64,000 bases of DNA from UBA7672 sp965279085 (GCA_965279085.1 OZ257149.1:2232001-2296000); one strand, 5' to 3'. Positions 50,073 to 59,366 are shown, counted from the first letter of the stretch. The notes: generated by a model from the sequence alone, not told the origin. Made by a program: numbers and translations.

Positions 50073-50786
50073 CTAGCACCAGGCTCCGGAGATCGGGATG
50101 ACCTGGCCGGAGATGAAGCCGCTCTTGCCCAGCGCCAGATGTTCGACGAGGGCGGCGACTTCTTCCGCTTCGCCCAAGCGGCCCATGGGCACGCGGGCGA
50201 GGAGTTTGGGACCCTTCACCGGGTCTTCGAGCAGGGCCTTCGGATAGTAGGTTTCGGTCTGGATGAAGTTGGCGGCGATAGCGTTGATCGAGATGCCATC
50301 ACCCGCGACTTCCAGCGAGAGCGTGCGGACGACGCCGTTCACCGCGGCGCGGGCGGCGGCGTAGGCGGAAAAGCCGGGGATGCCGCCGATGGGGCCGGAG
50401 GATGAGCCGAACACAATGCGGCCCGCCTTGCGCGGGCGCATGACTTTCACCGCCGCGCCGGCGAAGGCGATGGCTTCGGCGGCCAGACGCTGGAAGTACG
50501 GCATCAGCTCGTCGATGCCGAGATCCTCGACCTTCGTGCGCGGTGCGGGCATGGCGGGCGAGATGACGATGGCGTCGAGGCGGCCGCCGAAGCGCTGCGT
50601 TGCACGGGCGACGAGATCGCCGGGCGAGCTCCATGCGATTGTCTCGATCCCCTCTTCCTCGCCGTCCGTCGTGATCGCGGGATCACAGCCGATGACGCGC
50701 GCGCCGGCCTTGCGCAGGCGCGCGGCGATCACCGGATTGGCGAAGCCCTTGATGTCGGTGAGGAAGACGTGGGGCGTGTCAGCCAT
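50073..50786 (-). CDS. Short-chain dehydrogenase-fold protein with halohydrin-dehalogenase signature
   Basis: The protein of 237 residues has the SDR fold but lacks the NAD(P) motif TGxxxGxG: the first strand-loop reads FLTDIKGFANPVI. Halohydrin dehalogenases replace that motif with T-x4-F-x-G and use Ser-Tyr-Arg; here T10-x4-F15 is present with Asn where the Gly is usual, and S129-x12-Y142-x3-R146 fits exactly. The C-terminal part (ANFIQTETYYPKALLEDP, GQVIPISGAWC) also resembles HheC. These enzymes open halohydrins to epoxides with release of halide. It is followed by an exported-protein gene and preceded, three bases away, by the next one, so it lies in a transcription unit. Confidence 0.82.
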   Translation of the reverse strand: MADTPHVFLTDIKGFANPVIAARLRKAGARVIGCDPAITTDGEEEGIETIAWSSPGDLVARATQRFGGRLDAIVISPAMPAPRTKVEDLGIDELMPYFQRLAAEAIAFAGAAVKVMRPRKAGRIVFGSSSGPIGGIPGFSAYAAARAAVNGVVRTLSLEVAGDGISINAIAANFIQTETYYPKALLEDPVKGPKLLARVPMGRLGEAEEVAALVEHLALGKSGFISGQVIPISGAWC

Positions 50787-50789
50787 CTG

Positions 50790-51848
50790 CTATGACTTGG
50801 TCTTCGGCTTGGGCGGCGGGGCGCTGGGCCCGAAGATGCCGGGGCCCTGCTTGTTCTCGCGGCCTGCGGCCTCGAGGATGCGGGCGCCGCCGAGGATGCC
50901 CTGCATGGCGTAGTTGCCCTCGTGGCAGGCGTATTCGTAGACGGCCTCGTCGCGCTTCTTCATCGTCTGCTCGGCGCGCCAGCTCTGTGTGTAGTACAGC
51001 GGATCCTCGACGGTGAATTCGTAGAAGATCTCGTTGGCGCCGGTGCGCTGGAATTTCTCGATCACCTTGCCTTCGGGCGAGAGGATGATCTGGCCTTGCG
51101 TCGCCTGATGCGGGTTCACGTTGACGGTCTCGACCACCAGCGTATCGCCCTCCCACCAGCCGACCGAGTCGCCCAGCCATGGCGTGATGACGGCGGGCTT
51201 GTGCCTGGCTTCCGCCTTGCTGGCGAACAGCGGGACGATGCGGGCGTCGTGGACCATCTCGACGACGATGATGACATGATCCTTCGACTGCACGATCTGG
51301 TAGTTGTTGTTGTAGATCGTGTTCAGCATGCCCGGACCGCCGGCGCCGGTGAAGCCGATGAGGCAGCGTTCGGCGATGGGCAGCGTCTCGGGGCCTTCAT
51401 ACATGGTGGCGCGCTTCTTCGCGGCGGCGTCGGCGCGGGCCTTCTGGCCGGCGGGCGAGACAGGCACGCGGCCATCGGCGGGCTCGACGATCCATGAGGT
51501 CCGGAGCTCGCCCTTCACCGTGGCGAATTCGACGCCGGGGTCGATCCAGAAGGTGTTGTAGCCGCGGTCGCTGTTCTTGTCGTCGAGCAGGCCGTCGGCG
51601 AGGTTTGAGGCGCCCTCTTCGCTCTGTGCGAGCAGGATCCACGGATTGTTCTTCACCATCTCCACGGCCTCTTCCTTCGTGGGAGAGAGCTTCATGTTCG
51701 GGGTGCGGGAGAGATTGGTGAGCGACTGGTTGGACCAGACGCCCTGAAGGTCCGGCTTGCCATCGGGCGTACGCGGCGGGGTGTAGCCCTGCGCGAAAGC
51801 GGGCGTAGCGAGCGCTAGCGCGAGGGCGCTGACGGCGAGAAATCTCAT
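50790..51848 (-). CDS. Exported protein with PDLQGVW-type repeat, function unknown
   Basis: The protein of 352 residues has a signal peptide (MRFLAVSALALALATPAFAQ) and a mature start TPPRTPDGKPDLQGVWSNQS. The PDLQGVW motif, the GWWEGDTLVVETVNVNP segment and the strand pattern belong to a widespread exported family without known activity, found in acidobacteria and alphaproteobacteria. It is read three bases upstream of the halohydrin-dehalogenase-like gene, hence probably on one mRNA. A lipid- or sterol-related periplasmic role has been guessed for relatives, but this sequence gives no proof. Confidence 0.72.
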   Translation of the reverse strand: MRFLAVSALALALATPAFAQGYTPPRTPDGKPDLQGVWSNQSLTNLSRTPNMKLSPTKEEAVEMVKNNPWILLAQSEEGASNLADGLLDDKNSDRGYNTFWIDPGVEFATVKGELRTSWIVEPADGRVPVSPAGQKARADAAAKKRATMYEGPETLPIAERCLIGFTGAGGPGMLNTIYNNNYQIVQSKDHVIIVVEMVHDARIVPLFASKAEARHKPAVITPWLGDSVGWWEGDTLVVETVNVNPHQATQGQIILSPEGKVIEKFQRTGANEIFYEFTVEDPLYYTQSWRAEQTMKKRDEAVYEYACHEGNYAMQGILGGARILEAAGRENKQGPGIFGPSAPPPKPKTKS

Positions 51849-51952
51849 GGCTTCCTCCTCGTGCGCCGCGGATGTCTCGATCCGTCAGGCGTCATGGGAG
51901 AAACCTACGCCCGATTTCCGCGCGCGGAAAGCATCACGCGGCGACAGCTCAG

Positions 51953-53029
51953 CTAGTAGTGATCGGTGTAGACGCCGAGCTTGCAGGAATAGCCTTCGGG
52001 CGGAGGCGTGAGTTTGAATGCTTTCGGGTCCGAGCCTTTCGGGTGGGAGGCCATCGTCTTCAGCGCCCAGGCGTTGAAGGCCTGCGTGTTGATCTGCGGC
52101 CACATGTGGCCGTGAGTGGAGCTGCAGGCGACATGCACGACGTTCGGCAGCGACGAGAAATAGTTTGCGCCGGCCTGTGTCGAGGGGCGGTAGTCCGAGC
52201 AGAGGCCGAGCGGCGGACCGCAATCCCAGAGATCCTTCTCGCCGCCCCAGACGGTGATGACGACGAGCGGGCTCAGGGATTTCGGCAACGGGTATGGGCC
52301 GATGCGGCCCTGATGGATTTTTGTCGGTGCGTTGATGACGGACTGACGCGCATCGTTGAAGGACAGCGCGGAGCCATCGTCGTTCGAGACATACCATTCG
52401 CCCGAGATCGGCAGACCGCCAGCCCAGAACTGCGAGTTGAAGGTCAGCACGCGGTTGGTGACGGTGCCGCCCGCGGAGATGCCGCCGACATAGAGGCGCT
52501 TGCCGTCGAGCGGGAACTTCGTGCCGACGCAGCGGACCATCGCCTCGAAGAAGCGGGAGTCGGGGCCGGCGTCGTTCTTCCATTTCTCGCCTTCGGCGTT
52601 GGCGGCGCGGCCGTCGTTCCACGGCTTCCAGTTCCAGCCGTTGGAGCCGACGCCGTCGCAGGCGCCCCGGCCGACATTGGGATCCTGCCCGGCGCACTGG
52701 CGAACGGGGCCGATGACGGTGAAGCCTTCATTGGCCATCAGCGCGTTGGCGCCCGAGCGCGGCACGTTGAGGTTGGCGTTGGTCGCTTCGACCGTGCCGG
52801 TGAGCGGAACCCAGACGGGCGCGGGGCCCGTGGCGTTCTTCGCGGGCACGACGACGAAGGCGCGCATCATGCCATCGCTGGGGAAGTTGGTGTTGAGGCC
52901 TTCCTTGGGCTCGAAGCCTTCGGGGCAGGACCACATCGCGGCGGATGTGTCAGCGCCCTGCTCTGGCGAGGCGCACGCGGCGATGGCCAGCGCGAGCGAA
53001 AGGCAGAGCGTCTTCCTGAAACCAGCCAT
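51953..53029 (-). CDS. Lipoprotein alpha/beta hydrolase (polyhydroxybutyrate-depolymerase/feruloyl-esterase-like)
   Basis: The protein of 358 residues has a lipobox signal (KTLCLSLALAIAAC, Cys19). The catalytic serine is in VGGISAGGTVTN and a candidate Asp in VWGGEKDLWDCG. The His is in SSTHGHMWPQ. The architecture and Cys distribution (CPEGF, QCAGQ, GACDG, DCGPP) suggest an extracellular esterase held by disulfides. The substrate could be a polyester or aromatic ester; no genomic context decides. It is the next gene upstream in the minus-strand run. Confidence 0.82.
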   Translation of the reverse strand: MAGFRKTLCLSLALAIAACASPEQGADTSAAMWSCPEGFEPKEGLNTNFPSDGMMRAFVVVPAKNATGPAPVWVPLTGTVEATNANLNVPRSGANALMANEGFTVIGPVRQCAGQDPNVGRGACDGVGSNGWNWKPWNDGRAANAEGEKWKNDAGPDSRFFEAMVRCVGTKFPLDGKRLYVGGISAGGTVTNRVLTFNSQFWAGGLPISGEWYVSNDDGSALSFNDARQSVINAPTKIHQGRIGPYPLPKSLSPLVVITVWGGEKDLWDCGPPLGLCSDYRPSTQAGANYFSSLPNVVHVACSSTHGHMWPQINTQAFNAWALKTMASHPKGSDPKAFKLTPPPEGYSCKLGVYTDHY

Positions 53030-53094
53030 CAGCGTCCTCCGTTGGAGAGCACGATACGGCTTATCGGCTGGCGGGCAATCGCCCGAGGATCACC

Positions 53095-55389
53095 TTACGC
53101 GGCGTCGCGGGCGATGAGGCGGCGGCCCTGCAGGAGACCGACATATTTGGTGGCGAGTTCGCGCGCATCGATGGGCTTGGAGATGTAGTCGTTCATGCCC
53201 ATGCCGATATAGCGCTCGCGGTCGCCGCTCATGGCGTCGGCGGTGAGCGCGATGACGGGGATGTCCTTCCACGGCTGGTCGCTGGCGCGGATGCGCTTGA
53301 TCGCTTCCTTGCCGTCCATGACGGGCATGTGGACGTCCAGCAGGACAATGTCGAAGGCTTGCTCGTTGAGGCGGGCGAGACATTCCTCGCCATTCACCGC
53401 CTCGACGATCTTGGGCGCGAGCTGGGCCATGAACAGTTTCACGACCTGGCGGTTGACCGGGTTGTCGTCGACCAGCAGCACGCGGGCGCCCATGACGGGG
53501 CGGAGGCGCGATTCATCCTGCGGGGCGGGTTCGGGCTGGTCGGGCTCGGCACGCGGCTTCAGCACGCCCGGCTCGGCGACGAAAGTGAGATGGAAGGTCG
53601 AGCCCTGCCCGGGCGTGCTTTCAACGGTGACGTCGCCGCCCATCAGGCGCGCGAGCTGGCGCGTGATGGCGAGGCCGAGACCGGTGCCGCCGAAGCGCCG
53701 GGTGATCGAGGCGTCGGCCTGCGTGAAGGCGCCGAAGAGGCGGGCCACGGTTTCCTCGTCCATGCCGATGCCCGTGTCGGCGATGGAAATGCGGATGACC
53801 CAGTCGCCGGCGCGGCGCTGTTCGGCGCCGACGCGCGCGGTGACGGACCCGTGCTCGGTGAACTTGATGGCGTTGGACAGGAGGTTGGCGACGCACTGGC
53901 GCACGCGGATGGGATCGTAGCGCAGGACAGGCGGCAGGTTGTCGGCCACTTCCAGCGCCAGCGACAGGCCGCGTTCTTCCGCACGGTTGAGGAAGAGCTG
54001 GCGGACGCGCTCGACTGTAAGGCCCAGCTCGCCATCGATGCGGGCGATGTCGAGCTTGCCGGCCTCGATCTTTGAAATATCGAGCACGTCGTTGAGCAGG
54101 GCCATCAGCGTCTGCCCGGATTCGGAGATCACGTTGACGCGGTCCTGCTGCGCCTCGGTGAGTTCATCGCCCTGCAGCACCTGCGCCATGCCGAGGATGC
54201 CGTTGAGCGGGGTGCGGATTTCGTGGCTCATCGAGGCGAGGAAGTTGGACTTGGCGACAGTGGCGGCTTCGGCCTGCTGTTTCGCCTCGATCAGCGCGAG
54301 TTCCTGCTGCTTCTGTTCGTGGATGTCGATGATCAGGCCGACGGCGCGGGTCGGGTCGCGCGACGGCCCGCGCTCGATCCGCATGAACACGCGCACCCAG
54401 CGACCGGCGTCGCCGGGCCTGTAGAGACGCGTCTCGGTGACCTGCACCTCGTCGGATTCGAGGCATTTGTTCCAGTCGGCGCGCATCCGCGGAAGCTCGT
54501 CTTCCGCGTATATGCCGAACGGGTCGGCGGCCTGGCGCGCCATGCCTTCGGGACCGACAAGGTCCTTGAAATGGTCCGAGGCCCAGCGATCGCCTGTCTT
54601 GAGGTCGATCTCGAACACGCCGGTCTTCGCGGCGCCCATGGCAAGCTCGAGGCGGCCAGAGACCATGTCGGCGTGGTCGCGCGCCTTGGCGAGTTCGGTG
54701 ACGTTCTGGCTGATGCCGAACATCTCGAATTTTCCGGACGGCAGCTTGCGGCCGGCGCGGTAGTGGACGCGCAGCGTCTTCCATCCGCCGCCGCCGTCGC
54801 GATAGCGCATCTCGCCTTCGGCCGAGCCGCCTTCGGCGGTGATGCGCTCGCGGATCGCGGCGTCCTTGGCCATGTCGTCCGGGTGCTGGATCTTTCTGAG
54901 CACGGCGAGCGGCACTGGCTCGCTGATGCCGTTGTGGCCGAGCGCGAGTTCGGCGGAGAAATGGTAGAGCTCGGCGTCGGGATCGTAGCGCCAGGTGCCG
55001 ACCTCTGCATCGTTCATCAGGCGGTCGCGGACGACGCGCGCAGTGACGATCGAGGTGAGCGCGTACCATTCCGCCGTGACATCGATTAGACGCACGACCT
55101 CGCGCGCGGGAGCGACCTGCGTGCGGTCGATGCGGACCCAGCTCTCCTTCCCGCCCTCGCGGAGATGGAAGCAGTTGGCGCCGGTGGAGCGCGATTCATC
55201 GACGGCGACGCCGCGCATGAGTTCGAGGATCTGGATGCCGACGAGATGCGGGGCCGAGCGGTTGATGCGCGCGGCGAAGGCGGCGTTGACCTCGGTGATG
55301 CGGTCGCGATCGTCGACCACGCAGCATGGGGTCGAGCCGATCACCGCTTGGGCGACCGCTGGCGTTTCCAAGAGTTTGGTTGCCGACAT
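53095..55389 (-). CDS. Hybrid sensor histidine kinase with PAS domains and C-terminal receiver
   Basis: The protein of 764 residues starts at ATG 55389; the open frame to 55464 adds 25 residues without family features. In order: a PAS-like region (about 15-120), a second PAS/PAC (about 145-240) and a third (about 250-370), a HisKA domain with the phospho-acceptor His389 (MSHEIRTPL), an HATPase domain (N-box NLLSNAIKFTEHG, G-boxes IADTGIGMDE and GGTGLGLAI) and a receiver domain with Asp685 (VLLDVHMPV). No membrane helix is seen, so it senses something in the cytosol. Phosphate may be passed to a separate phosphotransferase or to a response regulator. Confidence 0.92.
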   Translation of the reverse strand: MSATKLLETPAVAQAVIGSTPCCVVDDRDRITEVNAAFAARINRSAPHLVGIQILELMRGVAVDESRSTGANCFHLREGGKESWVRIDRTQVAPAREVVRLIDVTAEWYALTSIVTARVVRDRLMNDAEVGTWRYDPDAELYHFSAELALGHNGISEPVPLAVLRKIQHPDDMAKDAAIRERITAEGGSAEGEMRYRDGGGGWKTLRVHYRAGRKLPSGKFEMFGISQNVTELAKARDHADMVSGRLELAMGAAKTGVFEIDLKTGDRWASDHFKDLVGPEGMARQAADPFGIYAEDELPRMRADWNKCLESDEVQVTETRLYRPGDAGRWVRVFMRIERGPSRDPTRAVGLIIDIHEQKQQELALIEAKQQAEAATVAKSNFLASMSHEIRTPLNGILGMAQVLQGDELTEAQQDRVNVISESGQTLMALLNDVLDISKIEAGKLDIARIDGELGLTVERVRQLFLNRAEERGLSLALEVADNLPPVLRYDPIRVRQCVANLLSNAIKFTEHGSVTARVGAEQRRAGDWVIRISIADTGIGMDEETVARLFGAFTQADASITRRFGGTGLGLAITRQLARLMGGDVTVESTPGQGSTFHLTFVAEPGVLKPRAEPDQPEPAPQDESRLRPVMGARVLLVDDNPVNRQVVKLFMAQLAPKIVEAVNGEECLARLNEQAFDIVLLDVHMPVMDGKEAIKRIRASDQPWKDIPVIALTADAMSGDRERYIGMGMNDYISKPIDARELATKYVGLLQGRRLIARDAA

Positions 55390-55521
55390 CGCCCTTGAGG
55401 CCCACCCCGGTAAACGTAACTGCCGGAAATCTTTACGGCCGATTGGTTTCCCGAGAGTTTGCATGGATACGGCCCGGTACCGGGCGGCCAGGCCGTTTTC
55501 AAAAGAATCTGCGCGACGCCT

Positions 55522-55550
55522 CTGGACTCAATTCATGTTATGTCTATATA
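55522..55550 (+). promoter_or_regulatory. Putative promoter of the efflux operon
   Basis: CTGGAC (55522-55527) and TATATA (55545-55550) are 17 bases apart, and the -10 element abuts the 20-bp palindromic operator, so repressor binding would block it. Its strength is not known. Confidence 0.45.
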
Positions 55551-55569
55551 TAACTGACCGGTCAGTTAT
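55550..55569. promoter_or_regulatory. TetR operator palindrome
   Basis: A perfect 20-base palindrome, two halves of ATAACTGACC, lies 15 bases before the TetR start. The core TGACCGGTCA is of the type bound by TetR-family repressors. The position between promoter and first gene strongly suggests autorepression. Confidence 0.85.
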
Positions 55570-55583
55570 TTAAAAGAACAGCA

Positions 55584-56246
55584 ATGTCAGAGCCTTCCTC
55601 CCCATCTTCCCCCTCGGGCTCCTCCCCGAAATGGCGGCGCCGCGCCGAAGCCCGGCCCGCCGAGATCGTCCGGGCCGCCTATGAAGTCTTTTCCGAGAAG
55701 GGCTTCGCGGCCGCCCGCCTGGACGACATCGCCCAGCGCGCCGGCGTCTCGAAGGGCGCGCTCTACCTCTATTTCGAGACCAAGCAGGACATCTTCGCAG
55801 CCGTCGTGAAGGACGCGGTGGCGCCGAACATCGGGCAGATCGAGACGTTCGCGCTCGGCTTTCCCGGACCGTTCGAACAGCTGATCCGCATGATGATCCC
55901 CCGCGTCGCTGAACTGGCGAACGCTTCCGGGATGGGGCGCGTCGTGAAGATGGTGATCGGCGAGAGCGGCAACTTTCCGGAGATCGCGCGCATCTGGCAC
56001 GACGATGCGGTGGCCAAGGGACTTGGGCTGCTGACGGCCGTGATCGAACGGGCGCAGGCGCGCGGCGAGGTTCGCCCGGGCGACGCACGCAACCATGCGG
56101 TGTCGCTGATGTCGCCGTTGCTGCTGGGCGTGATCTTCCGCGAGACGTTTGTCCCCACCGGGGCGAAGCCTTTCGACATCCCCCACCTCATGCAGCAGCA
56201 TCTCGACACTGTGCTGCCCGGGCTTCTGACGGGAGAGCGGACATGA
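55584..56246 (+). CDS. TetR/AcrR-family repressor of the efflux operon
   Basis: The protein of 220 residues begins at ATG 55584. The HTH (FAAARLDDIAQRAGVSKGALYLYFETKQDIFAAV at about 41-74) is followed by a helical ligand-binding domain. It is the first gene of a four-gene operon, separated by overlaps from hlyD-, ABC- and permease-type genes. By analogy with AcrR, QacR and relatives, it should release the 20-base operator on binding the exported compound. The inducer is unknown. Confidence 0.92.
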   Translation: MSEPSSPSSPSGSSPKWRRRAEARPAEIVRAAYEVFSEKGFAAARLDDIAQRAGVSKGALYLYFETKQDIFAAVVKDAVAPNIGQIETFALGFPGPFEQLIRMMIPRVAELANASGMGRVVKMVIGESGNFPEIARIWHDDAVAKGLGLLTAVIERAQARGEVRPGDARNHAVSLMSPLLLGVIFRETFVPTGAKPFDIPHLMQQHLDTVLPGLLTGERT

Positions 56247-57223
56247 AACCGCAACAGATCCTTGTAGGCGCGCTCGTGCTGTCGGCGGCGGGGCTGGGCC
56301 TATTCCTCGCTTTTGGAAACACTGACGGGCGTGGCGATGTGCTGTCCGGCTATGTCGAGGGCGAGCCGCTCTATCCGGCCTCGCCGGTGGCGGGACGGCT
56401 GATCGAAATGCCGGTGCAGCGCGGCGATGTGGTGACGGCGGGCGCGAAACTGTTCGCGGTCGATCCGGCGCAGTCGCGGGCCGCGCGTGACCAGGCGGCG
56501 GCGGAGACACAGGCGGCCAAGGCAATGGCGGCGGATGCGCTGCGCGGGCAGCGGCCGGCGGAGCTGGGCGTGGTCGAGGCGCAGCTGGCGGCGGCGCGGG
56601 CGGTGCTCAATGAGGCGGATACATCGCTGAAGCGCGTGCAGCCGCTGGCGGAAGCTGGCGCGGCTTCAAGAGCGCAGCTCGACTCGGCGGTGGCGGCGCG
56701 GGCGACGGCGGCGGCGAATGTGCGCGCGGTGGAGAAACAGCTGCAGGCGGCCAGGCTTGGCGCGCGGACGGATCAGGCGCAGGCGGCGCAGGATCGCGTG
56801 CGGCAGGCGGAGGCTGCACTAGGCGCGGCTGAAGCGCGGCTTTCGGACATCGCGCCGGTGGCGCCCGCGGGCGGGCGTGTGGAGGACGTGTTCTTCCAGC
56901 CGGGCGAATGGGTGCCGGCGAACCAGCCGGTGATGGCGTTCATTCCCGACGATCGCGTGCGGCTGCGCTTCTTCGCGCCTGAGACGGAGATCGCAGCCTA
57001 TGCCGTGGGCGCGGAGGTGAACTTCGCGTGCGACGGCTGCGCGAAGGATCTGAAGGCGAAGATCGTCTATGTCTCCCCTCGCCCGGAATTCACGCCGCCG
57101 GTGATCTACAGCCGCGAAGCGCGCGACCGGATGGTGTTCCTTGTCGAGGCGCTGCCGGTGACGGCGAAGGGGCTTACGCCGGGCCAGCCGATCGATGTGG
57201 TTCCGCTGAGGGCCGCGCCGTGA
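56243..57223 (+). CDS. HlyD-family periplasmic membrane-fusion protein
   Basis: The protein of 326 residues has an N-terminal anchor (ILVGALVLSAAGLGLFLAF), a lipoyl-like half (GYVEGEPLYPASPVAGRLIEM), a long Ala-rich coiled coil (about 65-195) and a C-terminal beta-barrel (VEDVFFQPGEWVPANQPV). It bridges the ABC exporter to an outer-membrane channel; no TolC-like gene is in the window. Its start overlaps the tetR stop (ATGA), so translation is coupled. Confidence 0.92.
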   Translation: MKPQQILVGALVLSAAGLGLFLAFGNTDGRGDVLSGYVEGEPLYPASPVAGRLIEMPVQRGDVVTAGAKLFAVDPAQSRAARDQAAAETQAAKAMAADALRGQRPAELGVVEAQLAAARAVLNEADTSLKRVQPLAEAGAASRAQLDSAVAARATAAANVRAVEKQLQAARLGARTDQAQAAQDRVRQAEAALGAAEARLSDIAPVAPAGGRVEDVFFQPGEWVPANQPVMAFIPDDRVRLRFFAPETEIAAYAVGAEVNFACDGCAKDLKAKIVYVSPRPEFTPPVIYSREARDRMVFLVEALPVTAKGLTPGQPIDVVPLRAAP

Positions 57224-58143
57224 CGACCGATCTCGCAATCGACGTGCAGGGCCTCAACAAGTCGTTCGGCGACAAGCACGTCGTGAAGGACTTCTCGATC
57301 CAGGCGCCGCGCGGACGCATCACCGGATTTCTCGGGCCGAACGGTTCGGGCAAGACGACGACGCTGCGGATGCTGTGTGGGCTGCTGACGCCGGATTCGG
57401 GGACGGGCAAATGCCTTGGCCTCGACATCGTGAAACAGTCCGACGAGATCAAGCTTCATGTCGGCTACATGACGCAGAAGTTCTCGCTCTATGACGACCT
57501 GACCATCGAAGAGAATCTGATGTTCATGGCGCGCGTCCACGGGCTGGACCGGCGGCAGGAGCGCGTGAAGGATGCGCTGGAGCGGCTGGGACTGTATGAG
57601 CGGCGGAAGCAGCTGGCGGGCAAGCTGTCGGGCGGGTGGAAGCAGCGGATGGCGCTGGCGGCGACGACGCTCCATGAGCCGGACCTGTTGCTGCTCGACG
57701 AGCCGACGGCGGGCGTCGATCCGAAAGCGCGGCGGCAGTTCTGGGACGAGATCCACGCGCTGTCGGCGCAGGGGCTGACCGTTCTGGTGTCCACGCACTA
57801 CATGGACGAGGCCGAACGCTGCCACGACATCGCGTACATCGCCTATGGCCAGCTGATGGCGCGGGGGACGGCTGAGGAGATTCTCAGCCAAGTCGGCATC
57901 GTGACATTCGAGGGCGAGGGGCCGGGCATAGACCGGCTGTCGCCGGAGATCGCGAAGCTGCCCGGCGTTGAAGCGGCAGCGCCGTTCGGCGTGACGCTGC
58001 ATGTGAGCGGGACGGATGAGGCGGCGCTGGAAGGCGCGCTGAAGCCTTACCAGCGCGCGCCATTCACCTGGACGCGGACACAGCCGACGCTGGAGGATGC
58101 GTTCATCCACCTGATGGGCCGCTCGGAGGATAACTTCCGGTGA
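57220..58143 (+). CDS. ABC transporter ATP-binding protein
   Basis: The protein of 307 residues begins at GTG 57220, overlapping the previous stop (GTGA). Walker A GPNGSGKTT (39-47), signature LSGGWKQRM and Walker B LLLLDEPTAGVD are intact, and the C-terminal about 70 residues are the usual extension of drug- and polysaccharide-type ATPases. It energises export by the following ABC-2 permease. An upstream in-frame ORF to 57028 is an overprint of the hlyD gene and is left out. Confidence 0.95.
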   Translation: MTTDLAIDVQGLNKSFGDKHVVKDFSIQAPRGRITGFLGPNGSGKTTTLRMLCGLLTPDSGTGKCLGLDIVKQSDEIKLHVGYMTQKFSLYDDLTIEENLMFMARVHGLDRRQERVKDALERLGLYERRKQLAGKLSGGWKQRMALAATTLHEPDLLLLDEPTAGVDPKARRQFWDEIHALSAQGLTVLVSTHYMDEAERCHDIAYIAYGQLMARGTAEEILSQVGIVTFEGEGPGIDRLSPEIAKLPGVEAAAPFGVTLHVSGTDEAALEGALKPYQRAPFTWTRTQPTLEDAFIHLMGRSEDNFR

Positions 58144-59288
58144 GCACTGCATCCGCCCGCAATGCCTGGCCGACGCGCATCCTCGCTGTGCTGGCGAAGG
58201 AATTCGTGCAGCTGACGCGCGACCGGCTGACCTATGCGATGATCCTGATGATCCCGGTCGTGCAGCTCTTGCTGTTCGGTTATGCGATCAACAACGAGCC
58301 GCGCCACCTGCCGACGGCGGTTCTGGTGCAGGACAATTCAACCTTGGCGCGTTCGACGCTCGCCTCGTTCGTCAACACGCAGTTCTTCGACATCACGCAC
58401 GAGGCGCATTCGGTCGAAGAGCTCGACAAGCTGCTGCGCGAGGGCAAGGTGCAGTTCGCGCTGACGATACCGGGCGACTTCTCGCGGCGCGTGGCGCGTG
58501 GGGATGGGGCGCAGGTTCTGCTGGAGGCGGACGCAACCGATCCTTCGGCGACGGGCGCGGCGGTTGGCGCGGCGACCGCGTTGCCGATGCAGGCGCTGAA
58601 CCACGATCTCGATGGCGCCCTCGCCCCGCATGCGCCGAAGGCGGCGCCGTTCGAAGTGGTGGTGCATCGCCGCTACAATCCTGAGGGTATTACCTCCTAC
58701 AACATCGTGCCCGGATTGCTGGGTATCATCCTGTCGATGACGCTGGTGATGATGACGGCGCTGTCGGTCACGCGCGAGACGGAGCGCGGGACGATGGAGT
58801 CACTGCTGGCGACGCCGGCACAACCGATCGAGGTGATGATCGGCAAGCTTGCGCCCTATGTAATGGTCGGCCTTATGCAGACCGTCGTGATCCTAGTGAT
58901 GGCGTCGATCCTGTTCGCGGTGCCCATGGCGGGCGGTTGGATCGCGCTGGCGCTGGGCGTCCTGCTGTTCATCACGGGTTCGCTGGCGCTGGGCTTCCTG
59001 ATCTCGACCGTGGCGCGGACGCAGCTGCAGGCGATGCAGATGTCGTTCTTCTACATGCTGCCGTCGATCCTCTTGTCGGGCTTCATGTTCCCCTTCCGCG
59101 GCATGCCGGAATGGGCGCAGGCGATCGGCCAGGCCATTCCGGTGACGCACTTCCTGCGCGTGGTGCGCGGCGCGCTGCTGAAGGGCGAAGGGCTGGCGAC
59201 ACTGTGGCCAAGCCACATCGCGCTGGGGATTTTCGTATGTCTGGTGACGGCGCTGGCGATGTTGAGATATCGGCGGACGCTGGACTAG
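58140..59288 (+). CDS. ABC-2-type permease
   Basis: The protein of 382 residues begins at GTG 58140, again overlapping (GTGA). The N-terminal helix (MILMIPVVQLLLFGYAI) is followed by a large periplasmic domain (about 55-180) and five C-terminal helices, for example LGIILSMTLVMMTALSV and YMLPSILLSGFMFPF. This is the ABC-2 architecture, resembling the YhhJ/YbhS type that works with HlyD partners. It exports an unknown, probably toxic, compound. It ends the operon; a repeat follows 15 bases later. Confidence 0.93.
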   Translation: MSTASARNAWPTRILAVLAKEFVQLTRDRLTYAMILMIPVVQLLLFGYAINNEPRHLPTAVLVQDNSTLARSTLASFVNTQFFDITHEAHSVEELDKLLREGKVQFALTIPGDFSRRVARGDGAQVLLEADATDPSATGAAVGAATALPMQALNHDLDGALAPHAPKAAPFEVVVHRRYNPEGITSYNIVPGLLGIILSMTLVMMTALSVTRETERGTMESLLATPAQPIEVMIGKLAPYVMVGLMQTVVILVMASILFAVPMAGGWIALALGVLLFITGSLALGFLISTVARTQLQAMQMSFFYMLPSILLSGFMFPFRGMPEWAQAIGQAIPVTHFLRVVRGALLKGEGLATLWPSHIALGIFVCLVTALAMLRYRRTLD

Positions 59289-59302
59289 AGAGCCGGCGTT
59301 TT

Positions 59303-59366
59303 CCTCCCCCAGCTTGCTGGGGGAGGTGGATCGCGAGTTCTTACTCGCGAGACGGAGGGGGCAGCC
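59303..59366 (-). repeat. Family-A hairpin repeat, copy 2 (inverted)
   Basis: In reverse orientation the order is the same as in the other copies: GGCTGCCCCCTCCGTC, a 7-bp hairpin with arms TCGCGAG (59331-59337 and 59344-59350), GATCCA, then an 11-bp hairpin (59303-59313 and 59316-59326). It contains the stop codon of the DUF559 pseudogene. Confidence 0.7.
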
